From Bigelowiella natans CCMP2755 (lineage: Eukaryota; Cercozoa; Chlorarachniophyceae): a DNA stretch of 46,565 nucleotides. Every line of letters starts with the position of its first letter. Positions within the stretch are counted from its first letter, which is position 1. The stretch spans positions 7,501 to 54,065 of the forward strand of contig ADNK01002142.1 in NCBI GenBank assembly GCA_000320545.1. Direction: 5' to 3'. The notes beneath the pieces were generated by a model. That model worked only from the letters and a program-made list of their open reading frames with translations, had not been told where the DNA came from and did no database searches. The translations under genes and the position numbers were made by a program. Shown piece by piece: positions 9,937 through 22,091 of this stretch.

Positions 9937-10345
9937 TTGGTCTTCTTACCCGAGCTAGAGAAAGCATGTCAAATATAGCTTTTGGTTTCATCCACACAGG
10001 AGGCCCCCATATCATCCCGGATCGAACCCTAGATATTTTTAAAAGAACTCGTTTTCCTACAAAAATGACGACCTTCCCATACTATCGTTAACATTAGACG
10101 AAATCCTATCACAGTGGCAAATGAGTCCTCCGTGCTTGCCGACCGCGAATAAGAGCCTTTGTGGGAAAACAAATATGAATTTCTTCAATATGTTTTAAGA
10201 CTATTTCTTCTAAGTAAGTAGAAATGTTTCGGAAACACTGACCTGCATTTTTCTTGCTGCTAACTCTATTCTGTCATCACTGCAGGTGTCGTCACCAGTA
10301 ACTAACCAGAAGTTCACGTACGTGCGGTCAGGATGGAGTAAATTT
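9017..10345 (-). CDS. SAM-dependent methyltransferase, multi-exon, 5' end unresolved
   Basis: Exons in order of transcription: 10345-10243, 10182-10073 (both provisional), 10028-9950, 9810-9763, 9651-9606, 9535-9479, 9408-9361, 9308-9244 and 9175-9017. Junctions from 10028 onward are GT-AG and phase-consistent. The Rossmann motif I is VLFDLGCGEGD, followed by VVGLEIDALR, the acidic end of strand two; ADIVTCFMSPDAHE sits where motif IV is expected and KILFYVFPGG where the late strand lies. The preceding WGPPVWMKPKAIFDML resembles the segment before motif I in the FAM173/ATPSCKMT lysine-methyltransferase group, a loose similarity only. The substrate is unknown. The first exon probably lies between 10400 and 10930, where I could not join frames. 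Two introns hold GA/CT dinucleotide arrays. Confidence 0.75.
9671..9724. repeat. (GA)n microsatellite
   Basis: About 27 GA units within a methyltransferase intron; a second array of the complementary type (CT)n lies in the next intron at about 9896-9934. Confidence 0.9.
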
Positions 10346-10714
10346 CTGTTCTATTTTATTTACAATTTTGATATTAATAAGAAAGTTGAATATCCATGCG
10401 TTGGTCCTTCCTATATTAAAAATCCAATGTAATCACTTACCCCTTTTTTCATTTGTTTCGTATACCCCTCCAGGCACGAGTTTCCAATGGCAAGGTCGGC
10501 CCCATGGACTGCGACAATAAAATGAGAGGACCCCTAATACTTGACAATTTTTCACTGCAACGATAGAATGGCACGAACCAAACGAACATTCTAATGAATG
10601 ATGCGGAAGTAATTATGTCCAACAGCAGATTCACTTCAGATGGCGAGACGAGGAGGAGGTGATGCTCGGAAGATCAACGTCGTCATCGTCCCATGTAGAT
10701 CTAACGTGGGATAA

Positions 10715-10840
10715 AATTCTACTGAAACATAGTGCATTCATTGAAAACGACAAGGCTATAGTCATTAGAAAGTAAGGAGGAGAAAATATACTGAAACATA
10801 GTATATTCATTGACAACGACAAGCCTATAGTTAAGTCAAT
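10715..10840. repeat. imperfect two-copy tandem repeat
   Basis: Two copies of roughly 45 bp, each containing CTGAAACATAGT, CATTCATTGA and a CTATAGT element, lie about 68 bp apart. They sit upstream of the methyltransferase on its 5' side and may belong to its leader or promoter. Confidence 0.6.
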
Positions 10841-11151
10841 TTGTACGAGCTGTTGCAGTGTAGCAGTGGCATCGATGCGATGCGATACATGTAGTAGTGT
10901 GTAGCAACCAAGCGAGTTCATCAGAAAATACAACTTCCATGGAACATAACTTGAAGATTAACCAATAACAATAAGAAGAGAATCATGGCAGTTGGTTTCT
11001 TTTTAGCTGTAATAACGATGGGTACGATAGTTCTTCTCAAGTCTCCCTCAGTTCGAAAAGCTAGCGCTTTAGAAGGTGTCTACTGGCCTCGTAAAGCTGC
11101 TTAGTTATCATCATCTAATCTCGTATGGCTCAACAAAATTCAGTCTGTTGA

Positions 11152-11718
11152 AAATGAATATACACGTACTCTCGAGCTGTGTTGTAGTTTCTACTCGTTG
11201 ATTCATACTGTTGTTCGTAGTTGTTTCTCTGGGAATTTCAATGGAAGGCCTCAACAAACCCTGGTGCATTGAACATTTATGCAAAAGACCTATCTGAATC
11301 TAATAATCTCAGGCTCCGAGAATTACTTCGCCTACGTGGAGGTGGGGCGGTATGTCCTTCTTTTCAAATACCTGAATACATCTCAACTTTTATTGCTGTG
11401 TTGAAGGCTGAGCTTAGAAGAAAAAAGAGAACCCAAAAGAGGCAGATTTGGTACAGGTGTTGAAGCATCATATCGCTTGTGTTCAAATAAGACATTAGAA
11501 TCTATCTTAGATCTAATCACAAGACAATCGTGAGAAAGAATATCCCAGCTCACAAAATGTTACACAATAAGAAAAGACAGGTACGCCTAGAATTATGGCT
11601 TTGTCATACGTTGTCAAACACTTCTCTTACTCAGGGCATCGTCGGGATTAAAAGAATCATCAAAGATGTCCAGAAAAAAGAAAAAGCCAAAGTTGTGAGA
11701 AAACGCAAGAAAAGGTGA
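11152..11718 (+). CDS. small lysine-rich protein of unknown function, spliced
   Basis: Hand-spliced from pieces 11221-11263, 11313-11349, 11407 onward and 11637-11718, joined by GT-AG introns in phase. The joined frame reads KASTNPGSENYFAYVEVG, then LSLEEKREPKRGRFG, then EASYRL; the last part reads KNIPAHKMLHNKKRQ, GIVGIKRIIKDVQ and ends in a basic tail rich in KEK and RKRKKR. The middle has two readable options: a frame ending at a TGA (11531) or a very short 32-nt intron into the basic tail. A candidate first exon starts with an ATG near 11152, and a separate 39-codon frame with a hydrophobic start lies at 10985-11104. I do not recognise the family. The basic tail suggests a nuclear or nucleolar location. 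Confidence 0.5.
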
Positions 11719-13250
11719 AGTTATAAGTTCTATCTCTTACATTGAACCCTGACACATGCCAATCAGGTGGAGGAAGATCGAGGTTCAAGAAAAATTTAAA
11801 ATGTTTGGATGATGATGGCACATTGTAATTTTAGAATCAAAGTGTATGAAAGCATCGATCTTGTTCGGGTTAATCGCAGTTGCTCAATTCCCACAAGTTC
11901 AGTGTCATCTTTGCGGTCCATGATGGCTATCAATTGGTTGCGTATAGTTTGTGTGTTTATATGTTGCTCGTGCGCGTGTGCGTCGCATTGCAACAGATGC
12001 TCCATTTCCATGTTGCCACACGCGCTATTGCAAGTTGCATCCTCTTCTTCACATTCTCCACGAGACAACGTGCATTCGTCAGGTGCCGAGGTTGCCCACG
12101 CCACAGATGATAATTGAACAAATTGGCTTTGTTCATTGCATCCGTCTCGCAGATGGCCCGCATCCAAGTGGTACAACATGTAGCGATGCTTGGTGATTTC
12201 ATTTTGATGCCCGTGATGAGTGAGGTTATTTATTGGAGGACCATGCTAGCATGGCGGAGAAAACCAAGTAGCTGTTCGCCATTCAAATGCACAGCTCACA
12301 TGCTGGTTGAATTGCCAAGACGATGCAACATTGATCAATTGAATTTGTTCAATGGCCATCCTCATGTCTAGGTGTAGCTATGTATACAATCTAGCAATAC
12401 AGCTAGGCAGCGGCAACGCAACGTACCCACTACACACCATCGCACAGCGCTGATGTCAAATCTGTCATTGGCGTCTCCGCTGTGACGTGTTTCGTGCAAG
12501 CCAAATGCAGGTTGCTTCGGTCTGCAATGTCGCGCATGCACCTAGTTTTGCGCAGCACTAGCTCTAGAGCAGTTCGTTCGTGTTGTTTCCTGCTAGCCTG
12601 TTCGCAGATATGTTTCGGATGCTGCACATCTCACGATGCACAGGAGCATGCATGCGCTTTGTTCAATGTTCACTTTGGTTATATGGTGCACGTGTGGAAA
12701 ACGCACATGTCAAATTGTTGGGCACGTCTGCAAAAATTGCTTCCACATCGCAAAAAATTTTCAGATTTTTTTTCGGCGTCTGCATTATTCTGCAGATCAT
12801 ACATCGTAGTTATTTCCAACAATACGTATATACGTACATATACTAGCCTAGCTAGCTAGTAGCATGTCATATGCACACATCGAGACATCTAGACATCTAG
12901 ACATGTCTAATATGCAACGTGCAATGACACAGCGCATAGACAGTCCACAGATGGTATTCTAGCATTGCAAACATGCTGCTAGCATGATCATTCGATTGCA
13001 TGTCACCTGCTAGATGTGCCAGTCTACAGTGTGGGACACACGATGTGACGGTCATGTGACGCTACAATGTATGGCTACAACGGATACCCAATTTGTGCAG
13101 TTGTTACGTTGTTACAAATACATGTGCATCATTCAATCAACGGAGTTGTTTCATTTGCCATGTACCTGATACACTTGGCAGTTTGATCTCGAGAGGGCGT
13201 AGCGTTTAAATGAAACACTTTCTAACGATTACTATATGAACGTATCAGTA
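11719..13250. other. intergenic spacer, palindromic-word type
   Basis: 1.5 kb without a convincing gene. The open frames here overlap each other on both strands and resemble nothing. The stretch is free of microsatellites and full of CATGC, GCTAGC and CTAGACAT words; ATCTAGAC is tandemly repeated near 12887-12910. Confidence 0.6.
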
Positions 13251-14841
13251 TCATTTGAATTTGGAATATGCTTCTTGGAGGATATGAAATATTTCTTCTG
13301 CCTCGACCATAGCTTCTAAGCTCTCTTTGTTACAATGTTTGTCAGGATGGTACTTTGCCATCGTTCGCTTAAGAGTTGAGCGAACTTTGTTCCTACCGTC
13401 CGAGAGCTTGAGTCTATTCCGTGGAGCGAATTTATCAATAAGCTCTCTCACTGATAAATATTTACAACTTCTCCTCAAAGATGGTCCAATTTTGTCTCTT
13501 AGCACTTGCTTGTCATCTAACATCTTCTGCTCTTTTTTGCGTTTGTTTTTATGGTCTTGAATCCGAGCTCTTTGTTTCTTCAACAATCGTGCCGATTGGC
13601 GTGTCCTACTTAGATGATTCTTCATACCGTTTTTGGAAGATCGAGACGGTGTTTTGGGAGTAAAAGCAACACTTTTTTTCTTTTGAGAATGAACTTTGGG
13701 AGTTTTAGCTTTTTCTGTTTTAATAAATGAATAAATAATACTTAAAGTCGGTTTCTTGACTCACTCGTCCATGTTAATTTTTTTAGCACAAGAGTGAAGA
13801 AGTAAAACAAATAAATATCAAACATCCTTATGATTACCAGAAATAGGCGAGCTTTCCTTTTGCATTTTCTTGGAAGATCCATGATTTGGCATCGTTTTGT
13901 TTTGAGTTTGATCTTTGGTAGGTTTACTTGATGGCACAGATTTTGTAGTCGAAGTAGTCTTAGGTTCAGATTCTTTTGAAGAGGGATTATCTTTAGTATT
14001 CCTTTTGTTCTTCATTTTATTACCTGGTATTAAAAGAATTAGTTTAGAGGGATCACTAATTCTGTTCGTGTCTCAGCGTACCTTTCTTCTCATATCCTTC
14101 AAACGGATCAAAAGTTTTCACTTTCCGTTTTTTCCTCTGTTGTCTTCTTCTGATTTTTTGCTTATCTTTATTTGCTCCCTTAAACAGTGTCTTGAGATTC
14201 TCGCTTACAAGGCAGCGCCTTTTGCTATTGATTATTTCTCCTTCTGTTGGACACTCTTTTCTTTTTGGGCGACCAACTCCATCTGTAGGATTGCATTGGT
14301 GTGAATTCGCACCTTCTGAATTATTTTCATCAAATACTTTTTGCCTCTCATATGAGACGTTGTTCTTGATTTCTGTCCGTCTCAATCTCTTATTGTTTCG
14401 AGAGCTTTCGTTGAGTTGACCAAAGACAGAACGACGCCTCTTTTTAGGCTTTAAATCTGAAGAGTTATAAGACGCCACATTGTCCCCATTCATCTCTTCA
14501 GGTATGGCGAGCGAATCTCCTGATACGTCAGGTTCCAAGTTGTCGTTTTCATCTAAGTAGTAGTTACCGATTATACTGGTTTTACTGGGTAGATGTTTTC
14601 AAGTCGACGAAGTGCTTTTAACTATCATGAATGAGTAAATGTCTTCTTTCACAATAATCTAACTTTATTCAAAACCTGATGTATGACACTTGCTGTCATC
14701 AGCTTCATCCGAATCATCATCTCCATCCAGAGGAGCCGTGAACACATGTCGCTTTCCGAAGTTCGTAGGTGGTGACGCATCGAAACTGTTTTCCGGGAGA
14801 TCTTCTGGTCTAAACAGGATACCTTGGATGTACGAAAACAT
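13251..14841 (-). CDS. basic protein with C-terminal J domain, 4 exons
   Basis: Exons in order: 14841-14676, 14552-14082, 14023-13838 and 13714-13251, all GT-AG and in phase, giving 428 residues. The N-terminus reads MFSYIQGILFRPED followed by an acidic stretch; the central half is lysine/arginine/serine-rich with several nuclear-signal-like clusters such as KPKKRRR and RRRQQRKKRKVK. The last 45 residues are a J domain with the HPDK motif in MAKYHPDKH, preceded by helix II (STLKRTM) and followed by helix III (EAEEIFHILQEAYSKF). It should stimulate an Hsp70 ATPase. A J domain at the very C-terminus is the auxilin arrangement, but no clathrin or PTEN-like region is visible and the basic centre points to the nucleus. 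An earlier start is possible, because the frame is open upstream of 14841. Confidence 0.82.
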
Positions 14842-15494
14842 ACTTTCGACTCTTTTTAAAGGATTCTTAGATCCCAAGGTGGATGTAATCTCTGTATTAT
14901 TAAGTTTTGGTGTGTTAATCCTGAATAATGGGGGAGAGAGGGAAGCAGATTGAAGAGGAATTCGAGCAATTGCGAGAACAACAACACTCCCCCTTTTCAC
15001 TCCAATAATGCATAAATTTGCCTTGTCTTCATTACATAATCCTCTGTGTCAATGTATTGTATGAAGAAATCTAGCCGTTGAAGTTGAAGATGGTATAACC
15101 TGCATAGTTATCCTTGTCGTAACGTTGTTACGCAAGAGGGAAAAATGATTTTTTGACAAAGCACTCTTGGACATCATATGTTTTCTGATTGCGACATACT
15201 GAATTATTCACTTTGCAGGAAAAAAGAAATAAGCAGCTTGTGAACTTTTGTCGTTGTTGTCTAGGACAATGAATTTTCATTGGGCGACATGCTGAACTAG
15301 AAAAATGAAATATGTGTTGAATTTTTATTGGGCTTTGAGGAAACTAATCGGCTGATTGAGGAACGGCAATCGCAAGTTGTGGCCAGCATTCGTTTCGGGT
15401 TTGGTGACTCCGTTTTGATTTTAATTCGCTCATAGTTTCATGTCGTACTTATGTTTGCAAGGGGATTTTCGTATTTTAATCAAAAAGTCGACGT
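14842..15494. other. divergent intergenic region
   Basis: About 650 bp between the divergently transcribed J-domain and oxygenase genes. The left 160 bp may contain another exon of the J-domain gene, since a pyrimidine-rich acceptor-like site lies near 14921. The rest shows no element I can name. Confidence 0.45.
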
Positions 15495-16709
15495 ATGCTG
15501 CCTGATGCTAGAATGAGCGCCCTGGCCCAGAGAGTGCGAATAAGAACAGGGAATGCAGCGAGAACTTCCCTAATCTTGATTCTTGTGGGGGTCGTAGTTT
15601 ATTGTATGAATGTCACGTTTGAGTCGTCTTGGCAAATAAACTCTACCCAGAAGCACATAGAGTCTGGAATGTCCAGAACGGTCAAGAGAGTTGTTGAAGG
15701 TCAAAAGGCTCGCTTCCGGCTTCTCCAAGAGCTCCGCCGACAGCCATCATCGAAGAGCAGCCGCGTCGATCTAGAACCGAGCAAGGAAATGTTGACAGCG
15801 TCATATCCCAAAATCAATAAAGATATGCGCGGACTCAAGATCCTTAATGAAGAGCCACCTGTGTATTTGATTGACGATTTTCTTCAAGACGAAGAATGCA
15901 AGGCCCTCATCAAAGCAGCAACAAATGATGATCTTGAATCAGTCAAATACTCTGGGTCCTTCGTCCTCTTAGAACATAGTCGATTATGGCCAATATTTCC
16001 GATGCTGTTTCTTTCAGCTGTACCAGGAAGCCATGCAGTAGACCAGCAACCATCTCTTGAAGTGTTTGAGCATTATATGGAAGTACTTCTTCCAAACGCA
16101 TTGCTTGTTGGAAGCATGATTCTACTTATTCCCAGAATCGTCGAGATATTAACACCAATTTTCACCAAAACTAGTGGTGCCAACTTTAAAGGTTCAAAGT
16201 GGGTAGGGCTCTGTGAAATTCCCACTGACGATCACCCGGCAAAATTAGCACATGAGAGTTTCCTAAGAAAAGCGCAGACATTATTTGGAGCTAGCCGCAG
16301 CAAGTTTGAGCGTCCAACAGTAACGAGATATACAAAGGGACAGGGACAGGCAGTCCATAGCGATGCATACCCTCCTGCAAGTGTCGGCGAAGAAGAAGCA
16401 TACCAACGAGGAGGTGGACAACGTCTCGCTCAGTGCCTTGTATATTTGAATGACGTTCCAAAAGAAGACGGAGGAAGTACAAAGTTTTTTCACCCGTCAG
16501 TCGGAAACTTGGAAGTACAACCTAAGAAGGGGTCCGCGCTTGTATTCTTCCCCGCATATGCAGATGGGACAGAAGATCTTCGAATGATGCATTCTGGGGA
16601 AGTGTACACAGGAGAAAATGCAAAGTGGCTGATGGGAACTTGGCTCCACGAAAGTGATGTACCGCGGACACCACACCGACTCGAAAACCAACCCGGTTTG
16701 GGCTCGTGA
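15495..16709 (+). CDS. membrane-anchored 2OG-Fe(II) oxygenase, prolyl 4-hydroxylase type
   Basis: Intronless, 404 residues. A short basic N-terminus is followed by a single transmembrane anchor (about residues 25-41, SLILILVGVVVYC), giving a type II membrane protein of the secretory pathway. The catalytic double-stranded beta-helix is C-terminal: iron ligands H-x-D in QAVHSDAYPP and the distal histidine in RMMHSGEVYTGENAKW, whose lysine is placed to bind 2-oxoglutarate. QCLVYLNDV and GGSTKFF are core strands of the P4H family. It would hydroxylate proline or a related residue in secreted proteins. Between the N-terminal helix and the core, about residues 155-260, is a hydrophobic insertion with one or two possible membrane segments (LWPIFPMLFLSAV; LLVGSMILLIPRIVEIL). 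The frame is uninterrupted, so I take it as coding, but an unspliced intron is not excluded. Confidence 0.88.
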   Translation: MLPDARMSALAQRVRIRTGNAARTSLILILVGVVVYCMNVTFESSWQINSTQKHIESGMSRTVKRVVEGQKARFRLLQELRRQPSSKSSRVDLEPSKEMLTASYPKINKDMRGLKILNEEPPVYLIDDFLQDEECKALIKAATNDDLESVKYSGSFVLLEHSRLWPIFPMLFLSAVPGSHAVDQQPSLEVFEHYMEVLLPNALLVGSMILLIPRIVEILTPIFTKTSGANFKGSKWVGLCEIPTDDHPAKLAHESFLRKAQTLFGASRSKFERPTVTRYTKGQGQAVHSDAYPPASVGEEEAYQRGGGQRLAQCLVYLNDVPKEDGGSTKFFHPSVGNLEVQPKKGSALVFFPAYADGTEDLRMMHSGEVYTGENAKWLMGTWLHESDVPRTPHRLENQPGLGS

Positions 16710-17517
16710 CATGGAATCTTCATGTAAAATGTTATGTTTGAGTGATTGCTGAATTAAATCATGTGCAACAGAAAGACAGAAAGATATTTGAGAATTTTAC
16801 TTTTATGAATGGTTCCGTGTTACATGGTGTATGCCCACATCGATTCGATCCACAGTCAATAATGCGACACAAGTTACAGGCAATTCGGAACGAACTAGGG
16901 ATCGCTAGCTACACATCTAGACATTGCTGTTGTCTACGCGCAACGCATTGCCATGCTAGCATGCATACCACGTTGTGACGTGCGTGGCACTTATTTGTAG
17001 ATATTTGTCCTTTACATGTCCCGCGTGCATGCTACAACTAAAGGTTATTAATTGCCGCAAAGGGCAATATAAGGCGTTCATGTACAAATAGTTGATTGTA
17101 TATGTCTGGCGGATGTGCATATGAGCTTGCAACACAATCAAGCTGCAAGGCAGAACATCGTGTATCGTAGAGTAGACTAAAGTTACAGCCTTATTACGTA
17201 CATGCATGTAGCTAGATGACAGCAGACTAACGATAGTCATACATGGACACGACACTATCTGCTACTAATTCGCTGCATGTTGAGGCATCATGCATGCATC
17301 ACCTTTAATATGTCTAATAAAAACTCTATTACTGCTACGTAGTGTTCTGAGTAGTAGTGCATAACATCGTACGCACCGCTATAGCCGCAAGTTGATTTGG
17401 AATTATTGTGCAATATGTACGTGGTTCTAGATGTCGTACTTAGTTGTCGTAAAAGGCTTATTATTGGCCGTATGCTGTGATACTTTATTATTCCCTAAGA
17501 ATGAGTGTCATCCTCCC
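16710..17517. other. intergenic spacer, palindromic-word type
   Basis: Between two convergent genes. It is microsatellite-free up to 17517, where ATT and TAC arrays begin abruptly. CATGCATG, GCTAGC and ACATCTAGACA words recur as in the other spacers. Confidence 0.55.
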
Positions 17518-17621
17518 TATTATTATTATTATTATTACTACTACTACTACCTATTCCCTGCTGCTGCTGCTGCTTCAACGTGAACCTTACACACATTAAA
17601 TTTGTATGAAACGAAGTGATT

Positions 17622-17729
17622 CTATGACATGGCAGCAGTTAGTTCAAAAACATCATACAAAGGTCTTCCTGAGAGGATCTCGTGGCCAATACACCTTGCA
17701 CGATACTTGCCTTTCATTGAAATAATCTA

Positions 17730-17761
<32 letters not shown>

Positions 17762-18604
17762 ATGTAGGAACACATTAGGGAGGGGGGTACAGTTTTGTGA
17801 ATAAACAATCACAGCGTTATTCGTGATTGGAGATGATACACGCATTGCACTACCTGGGAGGGATGTTCAAGGAATTGGAAAGATAGCTCAGATATATGAA
17901 TAAATCCTAATGCAGTAGTACATATCAAAAGCACGTTATCTCATCATGATCATCATGATCATCATCTCCTTCTCCTCCTTCTCATCATCTGATGTACAAA
18001 CACTTCTCTTCAATTTGACCACAGAAAATGGAATTATCGAAAATATAAGCTACTACTATTTCTATTTAATACTACGAGTAATACAATCTCCTGTGGCGAA
18101 GAAGGAATGTTCCCCTCCTCTTCCTCTTCCAAACAAAAAAGTATGCACATATCAATCTACATTATACTGATGACCTGGTTGTCGCGATGTATATCCGTCG
18201 AGTAAAAGTTTACTATCATGATCAAATTCGTCGCCGTTTTCTTGGCCATAAATATCTTAATACAATATATATAATGGAGAAAAAAGAGCAAGAAACAATA
18301 GAATACACATGTTATTATGAAAGAGGATGGTAGTGGTGGTAGCACAGCACAATTATCTGTTTAGTACCTGCTGCTGTGTGGGGCTCTGCGACTTGCACGA
18401 AGACGCCATAGTCCTGCAGCAAAGTATTCATTTTCCAAATCGAAGAAGAAAAAGAAGAAGAAGGACGATGACGATCACAATGGTGGTAGTTGGTGATAGT
18501 TGTATTTTAATTAAAGACTGCATCATCATCGTCATCATCATCATCTGATATTGTTGGGCGTCTCCTAAGTAATCTTTCAATATTATAAATATATATATAT
18601 ATAT

Positions 18605-18649
<45 letters not shown>

Positions 18650-18774
18650 ACCTTGATGTCAACGACTTGCACAAGATATGTTTGTCCTTCTTTTAGGGTT
18701 CCACCGAATCTTCTCAAAAGGTCTTTAGCTCTAGCACGTCCTTCATTGTACCCAAATATCTGATATTAAATTAG

Positions 18775-18811
<37 letters not shown>

Positions 18812-19084
18812 GTGATGATGAGAAATACTGCTGCTAATAGTAGCAGGATCAGCATAGACAGCTGCTCATAGGCTCTCTTTTAACTAATATCAGATTTATT
18901 TCTAATGACAAAAACAGATGATGATTTTTTACTATTATCTTGCTGGTTGCAGCACCCACCTCAATATGTTCGTTGTAAATACGAATATGTGTATGGGTGA
19001 GAGATTCTATTTCAAGGACCTGATAAGTCAATAACATATTGGAGTGGTAGCAGCAGTAGTTGTAACTAGTATAATGTATATATA

Positions 19085-19125
<41 letters not shown>

Positions 19126-19247
19126 GTGTGTGTGTGTTGTGGATGATCGATGATGATGGATATTAGTGATGAGTGAGCGGTGATAGAGATGACGAGTAAT
19201 CACATATAACTTATGATGATGATGATTATTGCATGTAGGCAGCATGA

Positions 19248-19280
<33 letters not shown>

Positions 19281-19927
19281 ATGTGAACATTGTAATTGGG
19301 GTGCTTTGCTTCCTCTATTATGCCCCTCCTCTCCTCCTCTCCTCTCTCCCCACAACTATTATTCGCATTCTTTTTTTTCCCTATTATTACAGCTTCTGGA
19401 GGTAGTCTTCGTAAAACCGTGGCTTGTTATTCAAAACACAAAAAACACACACAATAATGTCGGTGATGTGATTCGACTTTTGCAGCAGAAAGAACATATA
19501 ACAATTTTAAAAAAACTGCTATTCAAACAATGGTTAGTTAGGAATAACGATAGGAATTAAAACAACAGCAGCAGCAGCAGTAGCAAAATTGTTAGTATGC
19601 TGACTGTGGGATTGAGCGACATTCGTCCTTTCTAGCTCAGGAACGTTTGCATTCTGCATTGAAACAACATCATCATCAAAATTAATGTTACGCAACTTTT
19701 TAATTCTTCTTATCCCCGATCTTTCTCTCCTTCTTCATAATAAATAAATATATCAAAATATATGTATAAATAAATATATATTTGTGTGTGCTCTTATATG
19801 AGTGGTCAGGTAGTCGTTGATTGTTATCAATGATGACAACAAACCTGTCTTGGTTGTGGAAGGGCCTTTGTCATCACATCTAACACCTTTTGTTGGCAAT
19901 TGATAAGGAGGAAGATCGATAAGAAAG

Positions 19928-19968
<41 letters not shown>

Positions 19969-20283
19969 AACGCATGTTATATGCTCTCAGAGTTGTTCGT
20001 TCATAGTGTGTAGTAGATGGAATGAATGATTTAAATAAGTTATAACCATAAATAGGTCAGATTATAAATTCCGTCATTTTAGGCGGGTATTGTTAAAACG
20101 TTTAAATATTTATAGACGCCAGTGCTAACATGAGCCACCTTATTTCGTGCAATATTTGCTTTGTCTAAGGCCTTTATGAGAGATTTGATTGATGAGCACA
20201 TGATCATTAATATTTATGGCTTAGTTGGTATGAGATGGTTGATGAGCACATCATCATTAATATTTTATGTGCTAGTTGCAATG

Positions 20284-20325
<42 letters not shown>

Positions 20326-20913
20326 CCCTAATAGGAACTTTAATAACCCTACCTACACTACGATTACTACCATTACTACTACTACTACTACTACTAGTAG
20401 TAGTAGTAGTAGTACTAGTACCTCAAACAATACTTGAACAGGATTACTACCATTACTACTACTACTAGTACTAGTACCTCAAACAATACTTGGACAGGGA
20501 CTGGAATCTTTGTATCAAGCTGTTATTTAAATCATAAAAAGAAAAGATAAGAAAGAGAAGTACCAATCAGCAACAAGAAAGCAGCTGGTACAGCAATTGA
20601 TTGATACAAATAATATACCAGCACACACCTGTATTGCTGTAACTCCGAAGCGTGTTCCTGCTATTTTGAAGTCCATATCTCCTAAGAAATCTTCCAATCC
20701 CATCAAATCCGTTAATACTATATATCCGAGCTGTTGCTCTTCCGTCCCCCCCTCCTGATGTTGATGATGATTGCCTCCCTCGTAGTAAAAACTATCTGCA
20801 GCAATTTGTCCTACTGGAAGAGAGATAAGACCCATTGATATACCAGCTACAGGCCCTCCATTGAGCAATACACCAGCATGCATTAAAGCCAAACTTCCTA
20901 TATGATGATGATA

Positions 20914-20945
<32 letters not shown>

Positions 20946-21044
20946 AATGATAATACCAGAACATACAGAGGCCATGCTTGAAGATCCATTCGAGCTCTAT
21001 ATGGACAGTATAGACAGACAACAGTACCAAACGAATAAACGACA

Positions 21045-21075
<31 letters not shown>

Positions 21076-22054
21076 AAGAAAGGGATTATAAATCATTCCA
21101 CAATCATTATAATTGTGCAAGTAGTAGTAGGAACGTTGTTGTTCAATGTGGACAACAATAGCAGCAGCAGCAGCAGCATATACTTAACTACGAGTCATGA
21201 GCGACTGACGAGAAATACTAGCGCCAGCACAATACACTACACTCATATCAACTCCCCATATTTAGTAGTAGTAGTAGTAGTAGCAGTAGTGATAGTGCAA
21301 CTACACACCGTTGTAATAGCATTGATTTTGAATGTTTCTTCACGGAATATCTTATTCTTTGTGGGTAGCTTTTCATCCTCCTCCTCCTCCTCCTCCTCCT
21401 CCTGCATAAATGATGATCATGATCATAATGATAATGTTGTTGTTATGTTCTTTTTCTGAGTCGTTACTTGACTTATTACCTGTGACATGTGTTTGTCATC
21501 ATTCGTAGAAGTATGATCTACTGCCTCTGGGGAGGAGGAAGAACCACCAACCAACTTGGAAGATCCCCCCCCCCCCCTTGCCTTCTCACAGTTATTATAT
21601 CTTCGATCATCTTCGTCGTCGTAGTAGGAAATCGTGTGACGTAATGCTTTTTCTGTTAGTTCTCCGTGGCCAATCTTCCAAATTACAGATTTTATGTGAT
21701 TATGATATGAACATCATCATCATCATTAGATAGTACTCTTACCTCTCTTCTTCCTTGGGTTGTTCGCCCAGTCTCGTTAACCGAGTAAGGAGGAAATTCA
21801 TACTCAACGAGCAATCTATTATCATCATCATCATCATCAGTCTCATCCTCATCGTCATAATAATTTAGTATTAAAAAATACAAAGAGGAGGGGGGGGGAT
21901 AAGAAGGATGGAAGAGAAGATTGGCAATGCAGATGAAGAAAAGAAAAGAAAAAGAAAGAACAAATGAAGTAGCAAAAACATCATACTAGATCAGCAGATA
22001 ATAATGCCAAAAGAACAATACCATTAATGAAGAACTAACGTGCAGTACCACCAC

Positions 22055-22091
<37 letters not shown>

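Noticed and set aside
10057-10073. A 16-nt intron in the methyltransferase 5' region
   Set aside because: Too short to be spliced; a 44-nt intron (10072-10029) restores frame better and was used.
11796-12859. Overlapping 60-130-codon frames in the 11.7-13.2 kb spacer
   Set aside because: They overlap on both strands in several frames, have no motifs, and share the word composition of the other gene-free spacers.
19093-21459. Several 60-200-codon frames made of Ser, His, Met, Tyr or Lys runs
   Set aside because: They are translations of triplet arrays in PNPase introns or on the strand opposite its exons.
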